NCBI RefSeq assembly: GCF_000717055.1
Contig: NZ_JNXI01000011.1
Coordinates: forward strand, 1-64,000
Length of the DNA: 64,000 nt
Source of the DNA: Streptomyces iakyrus
GTDB lineage: Bacteria; Actinomycetota; Actinomycetes; Streptomycetales; Streptomycetaceae
Reading direction: 5' to 3'
This document shows positions 17,625-26,393 of this stretch, piece after piece. The notes under the pieces were generated by a model. The model had not been told where the DNA came from. It ran no database searches and saw nothing but the letters and a program-made list of their open reading frames with translations. The position numbers and the translations under genes are program-made. Position 1 is the stretch's first letter, and each line of letters opens with the position of its first letter.

Positions 17625-19868
17625 GTGAGGGCAGCGGGACGCGCGGTGCGGGCACGGCTGCGGGACCGGATCGCGGCGTCCGACCCCGGTCTGCTGCGTC
17701 TGACGGCCGGGCTGCGGACGGTCGGCGCGATCGCGCTGACCCTGGCCGTGCTCTCCCTGCTGCGGGCCGATGTGCACATCTTGGTGGCGGGGGCCATGGC
17801 GGCGATGGTCGCCACCTTCGCCATCCGGGAGAAGCAGCCGGCCGCGCAGGCCGTGACGCTGGCGCTGGGCCTGCCGGTGGCCCTGGCCTCGGTGTCCCTG
17901 GGCGCGATCCTCAACACACGTCTCTTCGTCGGTGACGTCTTCTTCGTGGTCCTGATCTTCTGCGCGGTCTACGGCCGCCGATTCGGCGACCGGGGCACCG
18001 CGCTCGGGCTGATCGGCTTCCAGGTCTACTTCCTGTCCCTGTTCGTCGGCGCCACGGTGTCCACCCTGCCGGCGCTGTGCGGTGCCCTGGTAGTGGCGTT
18101 CTGCGCCAGTGCGCTGATGCGGTTCGCGGTCGTACCCGCGACGCCCACCGGTGTGCTGCTGCGCCTGCGCCTGGCCTTCCGGGCGCGGCTGGCCCAGCTG
18201 GTGGCCGCGCAGGCCGAACTCCTCGACGCTCCCGCGGATGAGATGGACAAGGCGCTGGAGGCCGTCCGCGAGGGCACCGCGCGGCTGCACGAGACCGCGA
18301 TGATGATCCAGGGGCGGCTGGAGGAGGGCACCCCGGACGAGTCGGCGGCGCGGCTGGTGCAGCGCAGGATCGCGGACGCCGAGATCGCCGCGGAGCGGCT
18401 CGGCCTGCTGCTGCTGACCGCCCGGACCGCCGAACGGGCCGACACGCTCACCCTGCACCTGCCCGGCGCGCCCGCCCCGTCGGTGGCCGGTCCCGAGCTG
18501 CCGGACGAGGCGGGGGCCACGCTCCGCCGTGATCTGCAGGCGCTGCACGCCCTGGTGCTGCGGGCCGGCAGCGGCGACACCGGCACCGGTCTTGCGCAGG
18601 TGCGCAACCGGCTCCTCGGCTACCGGGACGAGGAGAATCTGCCGCCCGCGTCGGCCGCCGTCCAGGACGTTTTCCGTGGCATCGGCGAGTCGGCCCGCGC
18701 GGTGCTCGGGCTGCGGATCGCCCTGGACGGCCCTCAGGACGAGTCGGACGACAGTCCCGCGACGGCCCGCTCCCGCGAGGAACTGGACGCCGAGGACGCC
18801 GCGATCGACGGTGGCGGCGAGGAAGCGCCGCAGGAGGAGCAGACCGGGCTGCGGCGGCCCACCACGCGGGCGGCCGTGCAGGTCGCCGTCGGGTCTTCAC
18901 TGGCCATCGTGGGCGGGGAACTGCTGTCCACGCAGCGCTGGTACTGGGCGGTGCTGACGTGCTGGATCGTTTTCCTCAACACCGCCTCCACGGGCGAGAT
19001 CCTGGTCAAGGGGTACCGCCGACTGCTGGGCACGGTGTTCGGCGTAGTGGCCGGCATCCTCCTGGCCGGGCTGGTCGGCGGGCACACCTGGACGGCGTTC
19101 GCCCTGGTCCTGGTGCTGATCTTCGCGATGTTCTACACGGCGCCGCTGTCGTACACGCTGATGTCGTTCTTCGTCACGGCGATGCTGGGGCTGCTGTACA
19201 CGCTGCTGCACACCTACAGCCTCGACGTGCTCGTGCTGCGGATCCAGGAGACGGCGCTCGGCGCGGCCTGCGGGGTGGTCGCGGCGGCGCTGGTCCTGCC
19301 CGTGCGGACGGACCGCCGCACGGACGAACTGCTCGGCACGGTGCTGGAGCGGCTGGCCGAGGTCACCGAGGCCGCGGTCGGCCAGCTCAGCGGCGGACCG
19401 GCGGACGAACTGCTGGACAAGGCGCGCGACCTCGACCAGGCGCTGGCCGACCTGCGGGCCGCGACCCAGCCGCTGATCCATCCGGTCACCCCGCTGCGGA
19501 CGCGGCGCCATACGGCCCGCTACGTGGTGGCGCTGCTGGAGACGTGCGCTTATCACGCGCGGACGCTGGCCGCGACGGCCGAGCTGCTGCCCACGCACCC
19601 CTCGATCGCGGCGGACCCACGGCTGCGCGGGGCCGCCGGGCGCACGGTGCGCAACATCGGGGTCATCGCGGCCCGGGTCGCCGACGAGCACGCGGGTGCG
19701 CAGGTCGAGACGGGGCCGAGCATCGCCTCCCTGCTGGGATCCGACGCCGGCACACCGCGCTACGGCCGCATCACCGACCGCGTGCTGCGGCATCTGGAGC
19801 GGCTGGACGAGGCCGTGGTGGGCCTCGCCCGGCCGCTGGGCGTGCCGGTCGCGGCGCCCAAGGGGTGA
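17625..19868 (+). CDS. FUSC-family inner-membrane transporter
   Basis: A 747-residue protein with two blocks of membrane helices (about residues 20-170 and 420-575), each followed by a long soluble helical region, the typical two-half layout of the fusaric-acid/aromatic-acid exporter (FUSC, YccS/AaeB-like) superfamily. The second half contains TRAAVQVAVGSSLAIVGGEL and the FUSC-like segment around WYWAVLTCWIVFLNTAS. The substrate is unknown. The start is GTG 17625, with GGGAGAG about 10 nt upstream. It converges with the next minus-strand gene, 24 bp away. Confidence 0.82.
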   Translation: MRAAGRAVRARLRDRIAASDPGLLRLTAGLRTVGAIALTLAVLSLLRADVHILVAGAMAAMVATFAIREKQPAAQAVTLALGLPVALASVSLGAILNTRLFVGDVFFVVLIFCAVYGRRFGDRGTALGLIGFQVYFLSLFVGATVSTLPALCGALVVAFCASALMRFAVVPATPTGVLLRLRLAFRARLAQLVAAQAELLDAPADEMDKALEAVREGTARLHETAMMIQGRLEEGTPDESAARLVQRRIADAEIAAERLGLLLLTARTAERADTLTLHLPGAPAPSVAGPELPDEAGATLRRDLQALHALVLRAGSGDTGTGLAQVRNRLLGYRDEENLPPASAAVQDVFRGIGESARAVLGLRIALDGPQDESDDSPATARSREELDAEDAAIDGGGEEAPQEEQTGLRRPTTRAAVQVAVGSSLAIVGGELLSTQRWYWAVLTCWIVFLNTASTGEILVKGYRRLLGTVFGVVAGILLAGLVGGHTWTAFALVLVLIFAMFYTAPLSYTLMSFFVTAMLGLLYTLLHTYSLDVLVLRIQETALGAACGVVAAALVLPVRTDRRTDELLGTVLERLAEVTEAAVGQLSGGPADELLDKARDLDQALADLRAATQPLIHPVTPLRTRRHTARYVVALLETCAYHARTLAATAELLPTHPSIAADPRLRGAAGRTVRNIGVIAARVADEHAGAQVETGPSIASLLGSDAGTPRYGRITDRVLRHLERLDEAVVGLARPLGVPVAAPKG

Positions 19869-19892
19869 CTCGCCGGCGGCCTGACGGCCGCG

Positions 19893-20327
19893 TCAGAAGT
19901 CCGTGGGCAGCCCGCTCACCTCGGCGATGCCCCGCAGTTCCTCGGTCTGCTTGTGCCGGTCCCGGATGTAGTCGGCTATCTCGCCGAGCCGGATCGGGTC
20001 GGACGCGGTGGTGGCGTCCGTGACGATCCGGACCGGGCCGGTGTCGTCGAGGTGGAGTTCGACCACCTCGTTGTCCAGGCGGCCGGTGACGGCGGTGGCG
20101 ATGACGAGGGCCACCTCGTCACGGACTTCCTGGGGCAGTTCGTCGTCGGGCCCGGAGTCGAGCGCGAAGTCGAGGCTGGACAGGCGTTCCTCTTCGATCG
20201 CCTCGAGGACCGGTTCCACCGCGCGCATCAGAAGGCGGTAGTCCTCCGTGTCCATCCGGATGCGCAGGAGGTCCAGGTACATGTCCACGGGCCGGCCGTC
20301 GCCATGCGGAATCTCGGAATCGCTCAT
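19893..20327 (-). CDS. Conserved hypothetical, acidic
   Basis: A 144-residue acidic protein rich in Asp/Glu and Leu/Val. It begins with a helix-like segment DMYLDLLRIRMDTEDYRLL, has a central strand-like stretch (NEVVELHLDDTGPVRIVTDA), and shows no cofactor or catalytic motif, signal peptide or membrane segment. I do not recognise the family. I chose ATG 20327; an in-frame GTG at 20345 lacks a ribosome site. It lies 28 bp downstream of the DUF1206 gene on the same strand, probably in one operon with it. Confidence 0.6.
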   Translation of the reverse strand: MSDSEIPHGDGRPVDMYLDLLRIRMDTEDYRLLMRAVEPVLEAIEEERLSSLDFALDSGPDDELPQEVRDEVALVIATAVTGRLDNEVVELHLDDTGPVRIVTDATTASDPIRLGEIADYIRDRHKQTEELRGIAEVSGLPTDF

Positions 20328-20355
20328 TCGCTTCGTGTTCCCCACGAGACGCGGC

Positions 20356-21192
20356 TCAGACGCGCCGCCACCGTGCCATGGCGAACGAGAACACTCCGAA
20401 GAGCACCAGCCCGGCCGCGACGCACACCAGCAGCCAGGGCCCGAGGGGGGTGTCGGCGAAGGTGCGCAGGGTGTCGTCGAGGCCCTTGGCCTTGTCGGGT
20501 TCGTAGTCGACGGCGGCGCGGACGGCGAAGATCCCCGCGACCGCGAACACCAGCCCGCGGGCGGCGCCGCCGACGACGCCGGTGACGTCCACGAGCTGCC
20601 GCGTCCGCCGGCTCATCTGCCCCAGCCGGAGCTTGTCGTGGTACTTGCGCAGCACCGCGCGTACGGCGATCCAGCCCCCGGCGCCGACGATCACGAGGCC
20701 CGCGGCACCGACCAGCCACTGGCCGGCGGGGATCTCCAGGGCCCGGGCGGTGGCGTCCCGGGACTGCTGGTCGCTGGATCCGCCGCTCTGGTGGCGGCTG
20801 ACGGCGAACGACAGCACCGAGTAGGCGACGAAGACGTAGAAGACGAAGCGGGCCGTCGCCATCAGCCGCTTGCGGGCGCTGCGGCCGTCCTTGCCGACCG
20901 AGCCGAAGAGCGCCTCGGACAGCCGCCACAGGGCCATGCCGACGAGCCCGATGCCCAGCGCCCACAGCAGTACGGCTCCGAAGGGCTTCTGCGCCAGTTC
21001 CTGGAGCGCTCCCCCGCGGTCGGCCTGCCGGCCGGTGTCGCCGAAGGCGATCTGCAGGGCCAGCGCTCCGACGAGCAGATAGATCACGCCCCGGGCGGCG
21101 AAACCCGCCCGTGCCGCCCCCTCGGTCGCCGAACCCCGCGCCATCCGCCGGGCCCGGAACCGACCGCTCTGTGCCATCGCACTCGTGTTCAT
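20356..21192 (-). CDS. DUF1206 membrane protein
   Basis: A 278-residue protein with three tandem DUF1206 units of about 70 residues, each holding two membrane helices (GFAARGVIYLLVGALALQIAF; FVFYVFVAYSVLSFAV; GLVFAVAGIFAVRAA and others). Function unknown. ATG 21192 has GGGAGG with 6-nt spacing. It is followed by the acidic hypothetical gene and preceded by the ANTAR gene on the same strand, 132 bp away. Confidence 0.85.
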   Translation of the reverse strand: MNTSAMAQSGRFRARRMARGSATEGAARAGFAARGVIYLLVGALALQIAFGDTGRQADRGGALQELAQKPFGAVLLWALGIGLVGMALWRLSEALFGSVGKDGRSARKRLMATARFVFYVFVAYSVLSFAVSRHQSGGSSDQQSRDATARALEIPAGQWLVGAAGLVIVGAGGWIAVRAVLRKYHDKLRLGQMSRRTRQLVDVTGVVGGAARGLVFAVAGIFAVRAAVDYEPDKAKGLDDTLRTFADTPLGPWLLVCVAAGLVLFGVFSFAMARWRRV

Positions 21193-21324
21193 GTCGACCT
21201 CCCGGCAGTGCGGATGCCCCGGGTCGGCGTTCACACACCCTGCACAAGGCCCGGACCAGCAGATTCCGGTTCGCGCCGGGTGCTGTCTGCACAGCCGTAC
21301 GGCGGCGCCCCTCCCGTAGCGGGC

Positions 21325-22182
21325 TCAGGACCGCCGGAACCTCGTTCCGCGGCCGTCGCGGCCGAGGGTGTGCAGGTGCTCCAGGGCGTCCAGGACCACC
21401 GTGCGGTCGTGCCAGGCGAGCCAGCGGCCGGCCTCGCCGCCCACGGTGTCGAGGGCCTTGGTCTGAGCCGTCGTCAATCCGTCCAGAGGGCGTGCCATAT
21501 GGGCCGAGACCATGCCGACGCACAGTCCGGACTCGGTCGTCAGCGGGACGCTGTGGCAGGCCCTGCTGCCCGCCGCGAGGATGGCCTGCCGGGCCGGTTC
21601 GGTGAACACCGGATCGCTCTCCACGTCGTGCACGGTGACCTGGGAGACATCCCGGGCGGCCTGGGCGCAGGACGTGCCGTCCTCGCCGACGTGGGCAAAG
21701 AAGTCGACGAAGTCGGCCGTGAGGCCGGTGTGCTGCTCCATGCGCAGCCCGCCCCGGGCCGGGTCGGTGAGCTGCACGTTGCCCATGTCGGTGCCGGTCA
21801 CGGTCAGGGTGGACCGCAGCACGGCCTTCAGGACGGCGCCCCGGCTGCCGGACCCGGACCGGTGCGCCTGGGTGAAGGTCAGCTCGGGCTCCGGCCCACG
21901 GGCGCGCCGCGGGAACCACAGGGCGTCCGGCCCGTCGGGGCGCGGTGCGGTCACCAGGACTCCGGCCAGGGTGTGCAGCTTGACGTTGTACCGCTGGGAC
22001 GCCCGCTGCATCAGTGCAAAGGCGCTCTCCCCGTCCGGCAGCGCGTACCGCTCCTGCAGGATGCCCTGCGCCTGCGAGATCAGCGGGCGCACCCGGGCCC
22101 GGGCCCGCAGGTCGCGCAGCTCGGCGCGCAGGCGCTCCAGCTCGCCGTCGTCTGCGGCTGCCGCCCGCCCCGCTGTGGACAT
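21325..22182 (-). CDS. ANTAR-GAF RNA-binding antiterminator/regulator
   Basis: A 285-residue protein with an N-terminal coiled coil (ELERLRAELRDLRARARV), an ANTAR domain right after it (about 30-80: PLISQAQGILQERYALPDGE, with the typical Ala/Asp-rich triple helix) and a C-terminal GAF domain (about 115-270). ANTAR domains bind paired RNA hairpins to block termination; the GAF domain would sense a ligand. The order is the reverse of the common GAF-ANTAR layout. Its RNA targets cannot be told from the window. Confidence 0.82.
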   Translation of the reverse strand: MSTAGRAAAADDGELERLRAELRDLRARARVRPLISQAQGILQERYALPDGESAFALMQRASQRYNVKLHTLAGVLVTAPRPDGPDALWFPRRARGPEPELTFTQAHRSGSGSRGAVLKAVLRSTLTVTGTDMGNVQLTDPARGGLRMEQHTGLTADFVDFFAHVGEDGTSCAQAARDVSQVTVHDVESDPVFTEPARQAILAAGSRACHSVPLTTESGLCVGMVSAHMARPLDGLTTAQTKALDTVGGEAGRWLAWHDRTVVLDALEHLHTLGRDGRGTRFRRS

Positions 22183-22291
22183 GGAACTCCTAGGGTGTCG
22201 TCGTCATGACGCGCGGGGCCCGGCCGCGGCTTGTGCCGTCGGCCGGGCCTCGTCGCGCTGCGTCTCCCCCGGCGTCAGGGGTGCGCGGGGA

Positions 22292-22555
22292 TCAGGCGGG
22301 CTCCGTGGCCGGCATGCGCCGTCCGGCCATCGGTGCGACGGGTTCGCGTGCCGGTGCGGGTGCGGCCGCGAGCCACTGGTGGGCGGCCTCCAGGGCACGC
22401 TTGACGTCCCGGGTGCCGGTGGACACGCACAGCGTGTACGCGAGGTCACGTGCCCGGGGGTTCGGCTCCGCCGGTCCGCGGGCGGCCTCGGCGGCCGTCA
22501 GGGCCTCGTACTCGTCGACGAGTCTGCGCAGCACGTCGGGGTGGGGCCTCAGCAT
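22292..22555 (-). CDS. DUF5133 family small protein
   Basis: An 87-residue protein. MLRPHPDVLRRLVDEYEAL at the start and AYTLCVSTGTRDVKRALEAA in the middle are the hallmarks of DUF5133, a streptomycete family of unknown function usually next to regulators. ATG 22555 has GAGGAG 10 nt upstream. It lies just downstream of the sigma factor gene and is probably co-transcribed with it. Confidence 0.75.
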   Translation of the reverse strand: MLRPHPDVLRRLVDEYEALTAAEAARGPAEPNPRARDLAYTLCVSTGTRDVKRALEAAHQWLAAAPAPAREPVAPMAGRRMPATEPA

Positions 22556-22585
22556 GGTCGTTTCGCTCCTCATGGGGTCGGATGG

Positions 22586-23449
22586 TCAGGCCGTCGTGGA
22601 GGTGCCGCCGCTCCCCCGGTTGCCCGTCCGCTGCCCCATGACCTCGTCGCGCACGCGGGCGCAGCTGCGGCTGATGAGGCGGGAGACGTGCATCTGGGAA
22701 ATGCCGAGGTGGTCGGCGATACGGCTCTGGGTCATGTCTTCGAAGAAGCGCATGTAGAGGATGGCCCGTTCGCGTTCCGGCAGGCGGCGCAGGCCTTCCT
22801 TGGCGGACTCGCGGTCCACGACGACGTCGTAGGACGAGTCGGCCGCGCCGAGGGTGTCGGCGAGGCTGTAGCCGTCGTCGTCGGCCGAGAGCTCGGCGTC
22901 CAGCGACAGGGTGCTGAAGCTGTCCAGGGCTTCGAGCCCGGCGTTGACCTCTTCCTCGGTCAGGCCGGTGTGCGTGGCGAGGTCCGCCACGGAGGGCTCG
23001 GGGCTGCCCGGGTTCTGGGTGAGTTCGCGGCGTGCCACCCGCACCTTGTTGCGCAGCTCCTGCACACGGCGGGGGACCCGCAGGGCCCACATGCGGTCCC
23101 GGAAGTGCCGCTTGACCTCGCCGGTGATGGTGGGGACGGCGTAACTCTCGAAGGCACCCCGGCTCGGGTCGAACCGGTCGATGGCCTTGACCAGGCCCAG
23201 TGCGGCGACCTGCCGGAGATCCTCGATCGACTCCCCGCGGTCGCGGAAGCGGCCGGCGATGCGGTGGGCCATGGGCAGCCACAGGGTGACCAGTTCGTCG
23301 CGGACGGCCTCCCGCTCGGGGCCTTCTTCAAGCTCCGCCATCCGGGCGAAGAGGGCGGCGGTGTCGGGGGCGTCGTCGTGACGCCGCCGGGAAGCGGGGG
23401 GCGTCGTTTCGGGCGTGCCGGGACGATGGGTGGGCGTTTCAATGAGCAT
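22586..23449 (-). CDS. SigB/SigF-type RNA polymerase sigma factor
   Basis: This 287-residue sigma-70 family, group 3 protein has region 2 around HRIAGRFRDRGESIEDLRQV and FDPSRGAFESYAVPTI, region 3 around RRVQELRNKVRVA, and a region 4 helix-turn-helix at TQSRIADHLGISQMHVSRLI. This is the SigB/F/G subfamily, which directs stress and development genes and is controlled by RsbW-like kinases and STAS antagonists. ATG 23449 has AGGAG about 9 nt upstream. The RsbW-like gene 0.2 kb upstream on the same strand is a candidate partner. Confidence 0.92.
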   Translation of the reverse strand: MLIETPTHRPGTPETTPPASRRRHDDAPDTAALFARMAELEEGPEREAVRDELVTLWLPMAHRIAGRFRDRGESIEDLRQVAALGLVKAIDRFDPSRGAFESYAVPTITGEVKRHFRDRMWALRVPRRVQELRNKVRVARRELTQNPGSPEPSVADLATHTGLTEEEVNAGLEALDSFSTLSLDAELSADDDGYSLADTLGAADSSYDVVVDRESAKEGLRRLPERERAILYMRFFEDMTQSRIADHLGISQMHVSRLISRSCARVRDEVMGQRTGNRGSGGTSTTA

Positions 23450-23650
23450 GCGGATTCGCTCCTGAACGGTGGTTTCAGGGACTGACCGCGGGAAGGACGC
23501 TGCCCGGATCGCCTGGAGGGCCACCCGGGGCAGTCATACCGCTCCCGCTGGCGCGCCTCCGGTCCGAAGCACGAAACTGCGTCTGCCCTGACCCCGGTGG
23601 AACAAACTCCGCTTTGCAGTGCAATCTGTCGAGTGCCGGCTCACGGGCGT

Positions 23651-24085
23651 TCAGGACAGGGGGACGACAGCGGTGATGCACTTGCCCCCGGCAGGCAGGT
23701 CAGACACCCGTACGTCGCGGGCGAGCCGGCAGACGATGGGCCAGCCGTGGCCGCCGTGCCGCAGCCGGCCGTGCGGATCGGTGCGGGGTACGGTCACGGG
23801 CAGCGCGTCACTGCGGTCGCTCACCGAGACGCGTACACCGGGGCCGTCGACGTCCACCCGGAAGTCGGTGACGCCGCCGCCGTGCAGGATCGCGTTGGTG
23901 GTGAGTTCCGAGGCGACGAGCAGTGCGTCGGACAGGGCGTCCGTGTCGCACGGGGTGTGGGTGGCCCGGCAGCGTTCGGCCACGGCCCGCTCCACCGCCC
24001 GGCGTGCCTCGGCGGGTTTGCACGGCCGGGCCCGGTGGGCGCCGGGCGGCTCGAAGACGGAATCGATCATGTGCTCCTCGCACAT
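23651..24085 (-). CDS. RsbW-like ATP-binding anti-sigma factor
   Basis: A 144-residue GHKL ATPase with N-box LLVASELTTNAILHGGG (about residues 60-76) and a G2-like RHGGHGWPIV region near 115. It lacks the long C-terminal part of histidine kinases. It lies upstream of the SigB-type sigma gene on the same strand, separated by 201 bp, and may bind that sigma factor or a STAS antagonist. ATG 24085 has GGGAG with 8-nt spacing; a second ATG at 24070 has a site that is too close. Confidence 0.85.
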   Translation of the reverse strand: MCEEHMIDSVFEPPGAHRARPCKPAEARRAVERAVAERCRATHTPCDTDALSDALLVASELTTNAILHGGGVTDFRVDVDGPGVRVSVSDRSDALPVTVPRTDPHGRLRHGGHGWPIVCRLARDVRVSDLPAGGKCITAVVPLS

Positions 24086-24353
24086 TCTGCAGCTCCCTGA
24101 CAGCACGGACGGAAAACGGGTCCGGACCGCGTCCCGGGGCCGCCCGCACGGGCTGCCCGGGGTCCGCCGACCCACTGCTTGTCTCGACCTGCCGCGACAG
24201 CCGGGGCGCGCACCGCGCGAGCGCCGCGGTCTTACTCTTCGGCTCACCTCTCCCTGCACCTGCAAACCTCCGGTCCGGCCGGAAGACCCGAAAACACCCC
24301 GGTCGGCCGTGACTCGATGTCATCTCCGTGCTCTGGACGGGTAGGCGGTGGGC

Positions 24354-24575
24354 ATGACCGATGTGGTGGATTCCGACGAGCTGTTGCGGCGTATCCAGCG
24401 TGCGAGGGAGTGCGCGGTACAGGAGGAGAGGACGTGGCGGACCAGGAGCGAGGAGCTGGACGCGACGGATCCGCAGGGGGCCCGGGACGCGACCGTGCGG
24501 CGGATGTCGTACGAGGCGGTGCTGCGGGTGCTGGACGAGATCGTGGCTCCGGGCAAACACGCCCCGGAGGGGTGA
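24354..24575 (+). CDS. Small conserved hypothetical, helical
   Basis: A 73-residue charged, helical protein (DELLRRIQRARECAVQEER; RMSYEAVLRVLDEIV) with one cysteine and no membrane segment. I recall similar short proteins in other streptomycetes but no function. ATG 24354 or GTG 24348 may be used. It precedes the decarboxylase-like gene by 69 bp on the same strand. Confidence 0.55.
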   Translation: MTDVVDSDELLRRIQRARECAVQEERTWRTRSEELDATDPQGARDATVRRMSYEAVLRVLDEIVAPGKHAPEG

Positions 24576-24644
24576 CCGGGCGCAGGGCGGTGCTTGTGCG
24601 GGCGTGACCGGATTGCGACGGCACACGCCGGGCACCCGGTGCGC

Positions 24645-26114
24645 ATGACAGCCGACCACACGCGAGCACCGGTTCTGGACGCCCTGGACGAGTACCGACG
24701 CAAGGGGCATCTGTCGTTCACGCCGCCCGGGCACAAGCAGGCCCGCGGGGCGGATCCGGCGGTCCGGGAGATCCTCGGTGACGCGGTGTTCCTCGGGGAC
24801 GTGCTGGCCTCGGGCGGTCTGGACGACCGGCTCACCCGGGGCCGGGTGCTGCAACGCGCCCAGGAGCTGATGGCCGACGCGGTACACGCCGAGCACACCT
24901 ACTTCAGCACCTGCGGGAGTTCCCTTTCGGTGAAGGCCGCGATGCTGTCGGTCGCGGGCCCGCACGAGAAGCTGCTGGTCGGCCGCGACGCCCACAAGTC
25001 GGTGGTGGCGGGGCTGATCATCTCCGGCATCGAGCCCGTCTGGGTCGAGCCCCGGTGGGACGCCGAGCGGAACCTGGCCCATCCCCCGTCCGCCGAGGAG
25101 TTCGACCGGGCCTTCGACGCGCATCCGGACGCGCGCGGCGCGCTGGTCACGAGTCCCACGCCCTACGGCGGCTGCGCGGATCTGCGGGCGATCGCCGATG
25201 TCTGTCACCGGCGCTCGCGGCCGCTCATCGTCGACGAGGCGTGGGGCGCGCATCTGCCGTTCCACCCGGACCTGCCGTCGTGGGCGATGGACGCGGGCGC
25301 GGACATCTGCGTGACGAGCATCCACAAGATGGGCAGCGGCCTGGAGCAGGGCTCGGTCTTCCACCTCCAGGGCGACCTGGTGCCGCCGGAGCTGCTGGGC
25401 ATGCGCGCGGACCTGCTGGGCACCACCAGCCCCTCGGTGCTGATCTTCGCCGGCCTGGACGGCTGGCGGCGGCAGATGGCGCTGCACGGCAAGGAGCTGA
25501 TGGGCGGTGCGCTGGAGCTCGCCGCCGAGGTCCGGGCCGCCATCGAGGAGATCGACGGGCTGCACGTCAACGACCGGAGCGACTTCTGCGGCCCGGGCCT
25601 GGCCGACGACCTCGACCCGCTGCCCGGCGTCATCGACCTCACCGGCCTCGGGATCACGGGTTTCCAGGCGGCGGACTGGCTGCGCGAGCACCGGCACATC
25701 GACGCGCATCTGGTGGATCACCGCCGCATCGGCGCCCAGATCACCCACGGCGACGACCGGGAGACCACCGGGGAGCTGCTGGAGGCGCTGCGGGACCTCG
25801 CCCGGGCGGCCGGCGACCTGCCCAGGGCGCCGAAGGTGGAGGTGCCGTCGCCGCCGGAGCTGCGGATGGAACAGGCGGTGCTGCCCCGGGACGCGTTCTT
25901 CGGGCCGGCCGAGAGCGTGCCGGTGTCCGAAGCGGCCGGGCGGGTCGCGGCCGAGATGATCACGCCCTATCCCCCCGGCATCCCCGCGGTCCTCCCGGGT
26001 GAGCGCCTGACCGAGCCGGTGCTGGCGTACTTGCGGACGGGGCTGGACGCGGGCATGCACCTGCCGGACCCGGAGGACCCGGAACTGGAGACGGTCCGCG
26101 TGCTCGTGAAGTGA
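24645..26114 (+). CDS. Orn/Lys/Arg decarboxylase-family PLP enzyme
   Basis: A 489-residue fold-type I PLP enzyme. The PLP lysine is in TSIHKMGSG (Lys228), preceded by the IVDEAWGAHL aspartate segment and the YFSTCGSSLSVKA phosphate-binding region near residue 85. The C-terminal domain (MITPYPPGIPAVLPGE) is that of the basic-amino-acid decarboxylases. It lacks the N-terminal wing domain of the large E. coli enzymes, like the Bacillus SpeA/YaaO group. The substrate (Arg, Lys or Orn) cannot be told. The following terminator belongs to the small RNA. Confidence 0.88.
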   Translation: MTADHTRAPVLDALDEYRRKGHLSFTPPGHKQARGADPAVREILGDAVFLGDVLASGGLDDRLTRGRVLQRAQELMADAVHAEHTYFSTCGSSLSVKAAMLSVAGPHEKLLVGRDAHKSVVAGLIISGIEPVWVEPRWDAERNLAHPPSAEEFDRAFDAHPDARGALVTSPTPYGGCADLRAIADVCHRRSRPLIVDEAWGAHLPFHPDLPSWAMDAGADICVTSIHKMGSGLEQGSVFHLQGDLVPPELLGMRADLLGTTSPSVLIFAGLDGWRRQMALHGKELMGGALELAAEVRAAIEEIDGLHVNDRSDFCGPGLADDLDPLPGVIDLTGLGITGFQAADWLREHRHIDAHLVDHRRIGAQITHGDDRETTGELLEALRDLARAAGDLPRAPKVEVPSPPELRMEQAVLPRDAFFGPAESVPVSEAAGRVAAEMITPYPPGIPAVLPGERLTEPVLAYLRTGLDAGMHLPDPEDPELETVRVLVK

Positions 26115-26193
26115 CACCCCAGGGTGAAACAGGTCACGCCACCCGGTCCTCGGGGCGCACCCACCGCCCAGATGGTTTACGGTTCATTCATAC

Positions 26194-26276
26194 GTGGTGA
26201 CGGAGTCGACCCCCCGTCCTCCGTGCGCCACCGCTTACGGCCCTGGCTGGTCTCCCCCGTCCAGCCAGGGCTTTTT
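26194..26276 (+). ncRNA. 6C-type small RNA
   Basis: Two adjacent hairpins with C-rich loops lie in the 279-bp gap after the decarboxylase. In hairpin 1, arms 26200-26205 (ACGGAG) and 26219-26224 (CTCCGT), extended by GTGG 26194-26197 with CCAC 26228-26231, enclose a loop holding CCCCCC (26210-26215). In hairpin 2, 11-bp arms 26240-26250 and 26261-26271 enclose a loop with five C's, followed by T5. This is the layout of the actinobacterial 6C RNA family, two stem-loops with C-runs and a terminator as the second. The 5' end is not fixed; transcription may start around 26185-26194. Confidence 0.72.
26240..26276 (+). terminator. Rho-independent terminator, 3' end of the 6C RNA
   Basis: A perfect 11-bp stem (26240-26250 with 26261-26271), a 10-nt loop and a run of five T's (26272-26276). 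It is the only textbook terminator with a T-run noticed in the window. Confidence 0.9.
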
Positions 26277-26393
26277 CATGCCCGGACGGGCCGTCGCAAG
26301 AAGTCGCGTACGCCGAGGTGCCCACGGCCCCGGCAGCGGCTGAAATGGCTGTAGGGACAGCACCGCAGTCGACCGCCCGGCGAGGAGCTCCGC

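Noticed and set aside
13647..18548. A 1633-codon open frame on the minus strand
   Set aside because: It runs antisense across several clear genes (phosphatases, NDH-2, FUSC), is extremely rich in Gly, Arg, Gln and His, and is a by-product of high third-position GC.
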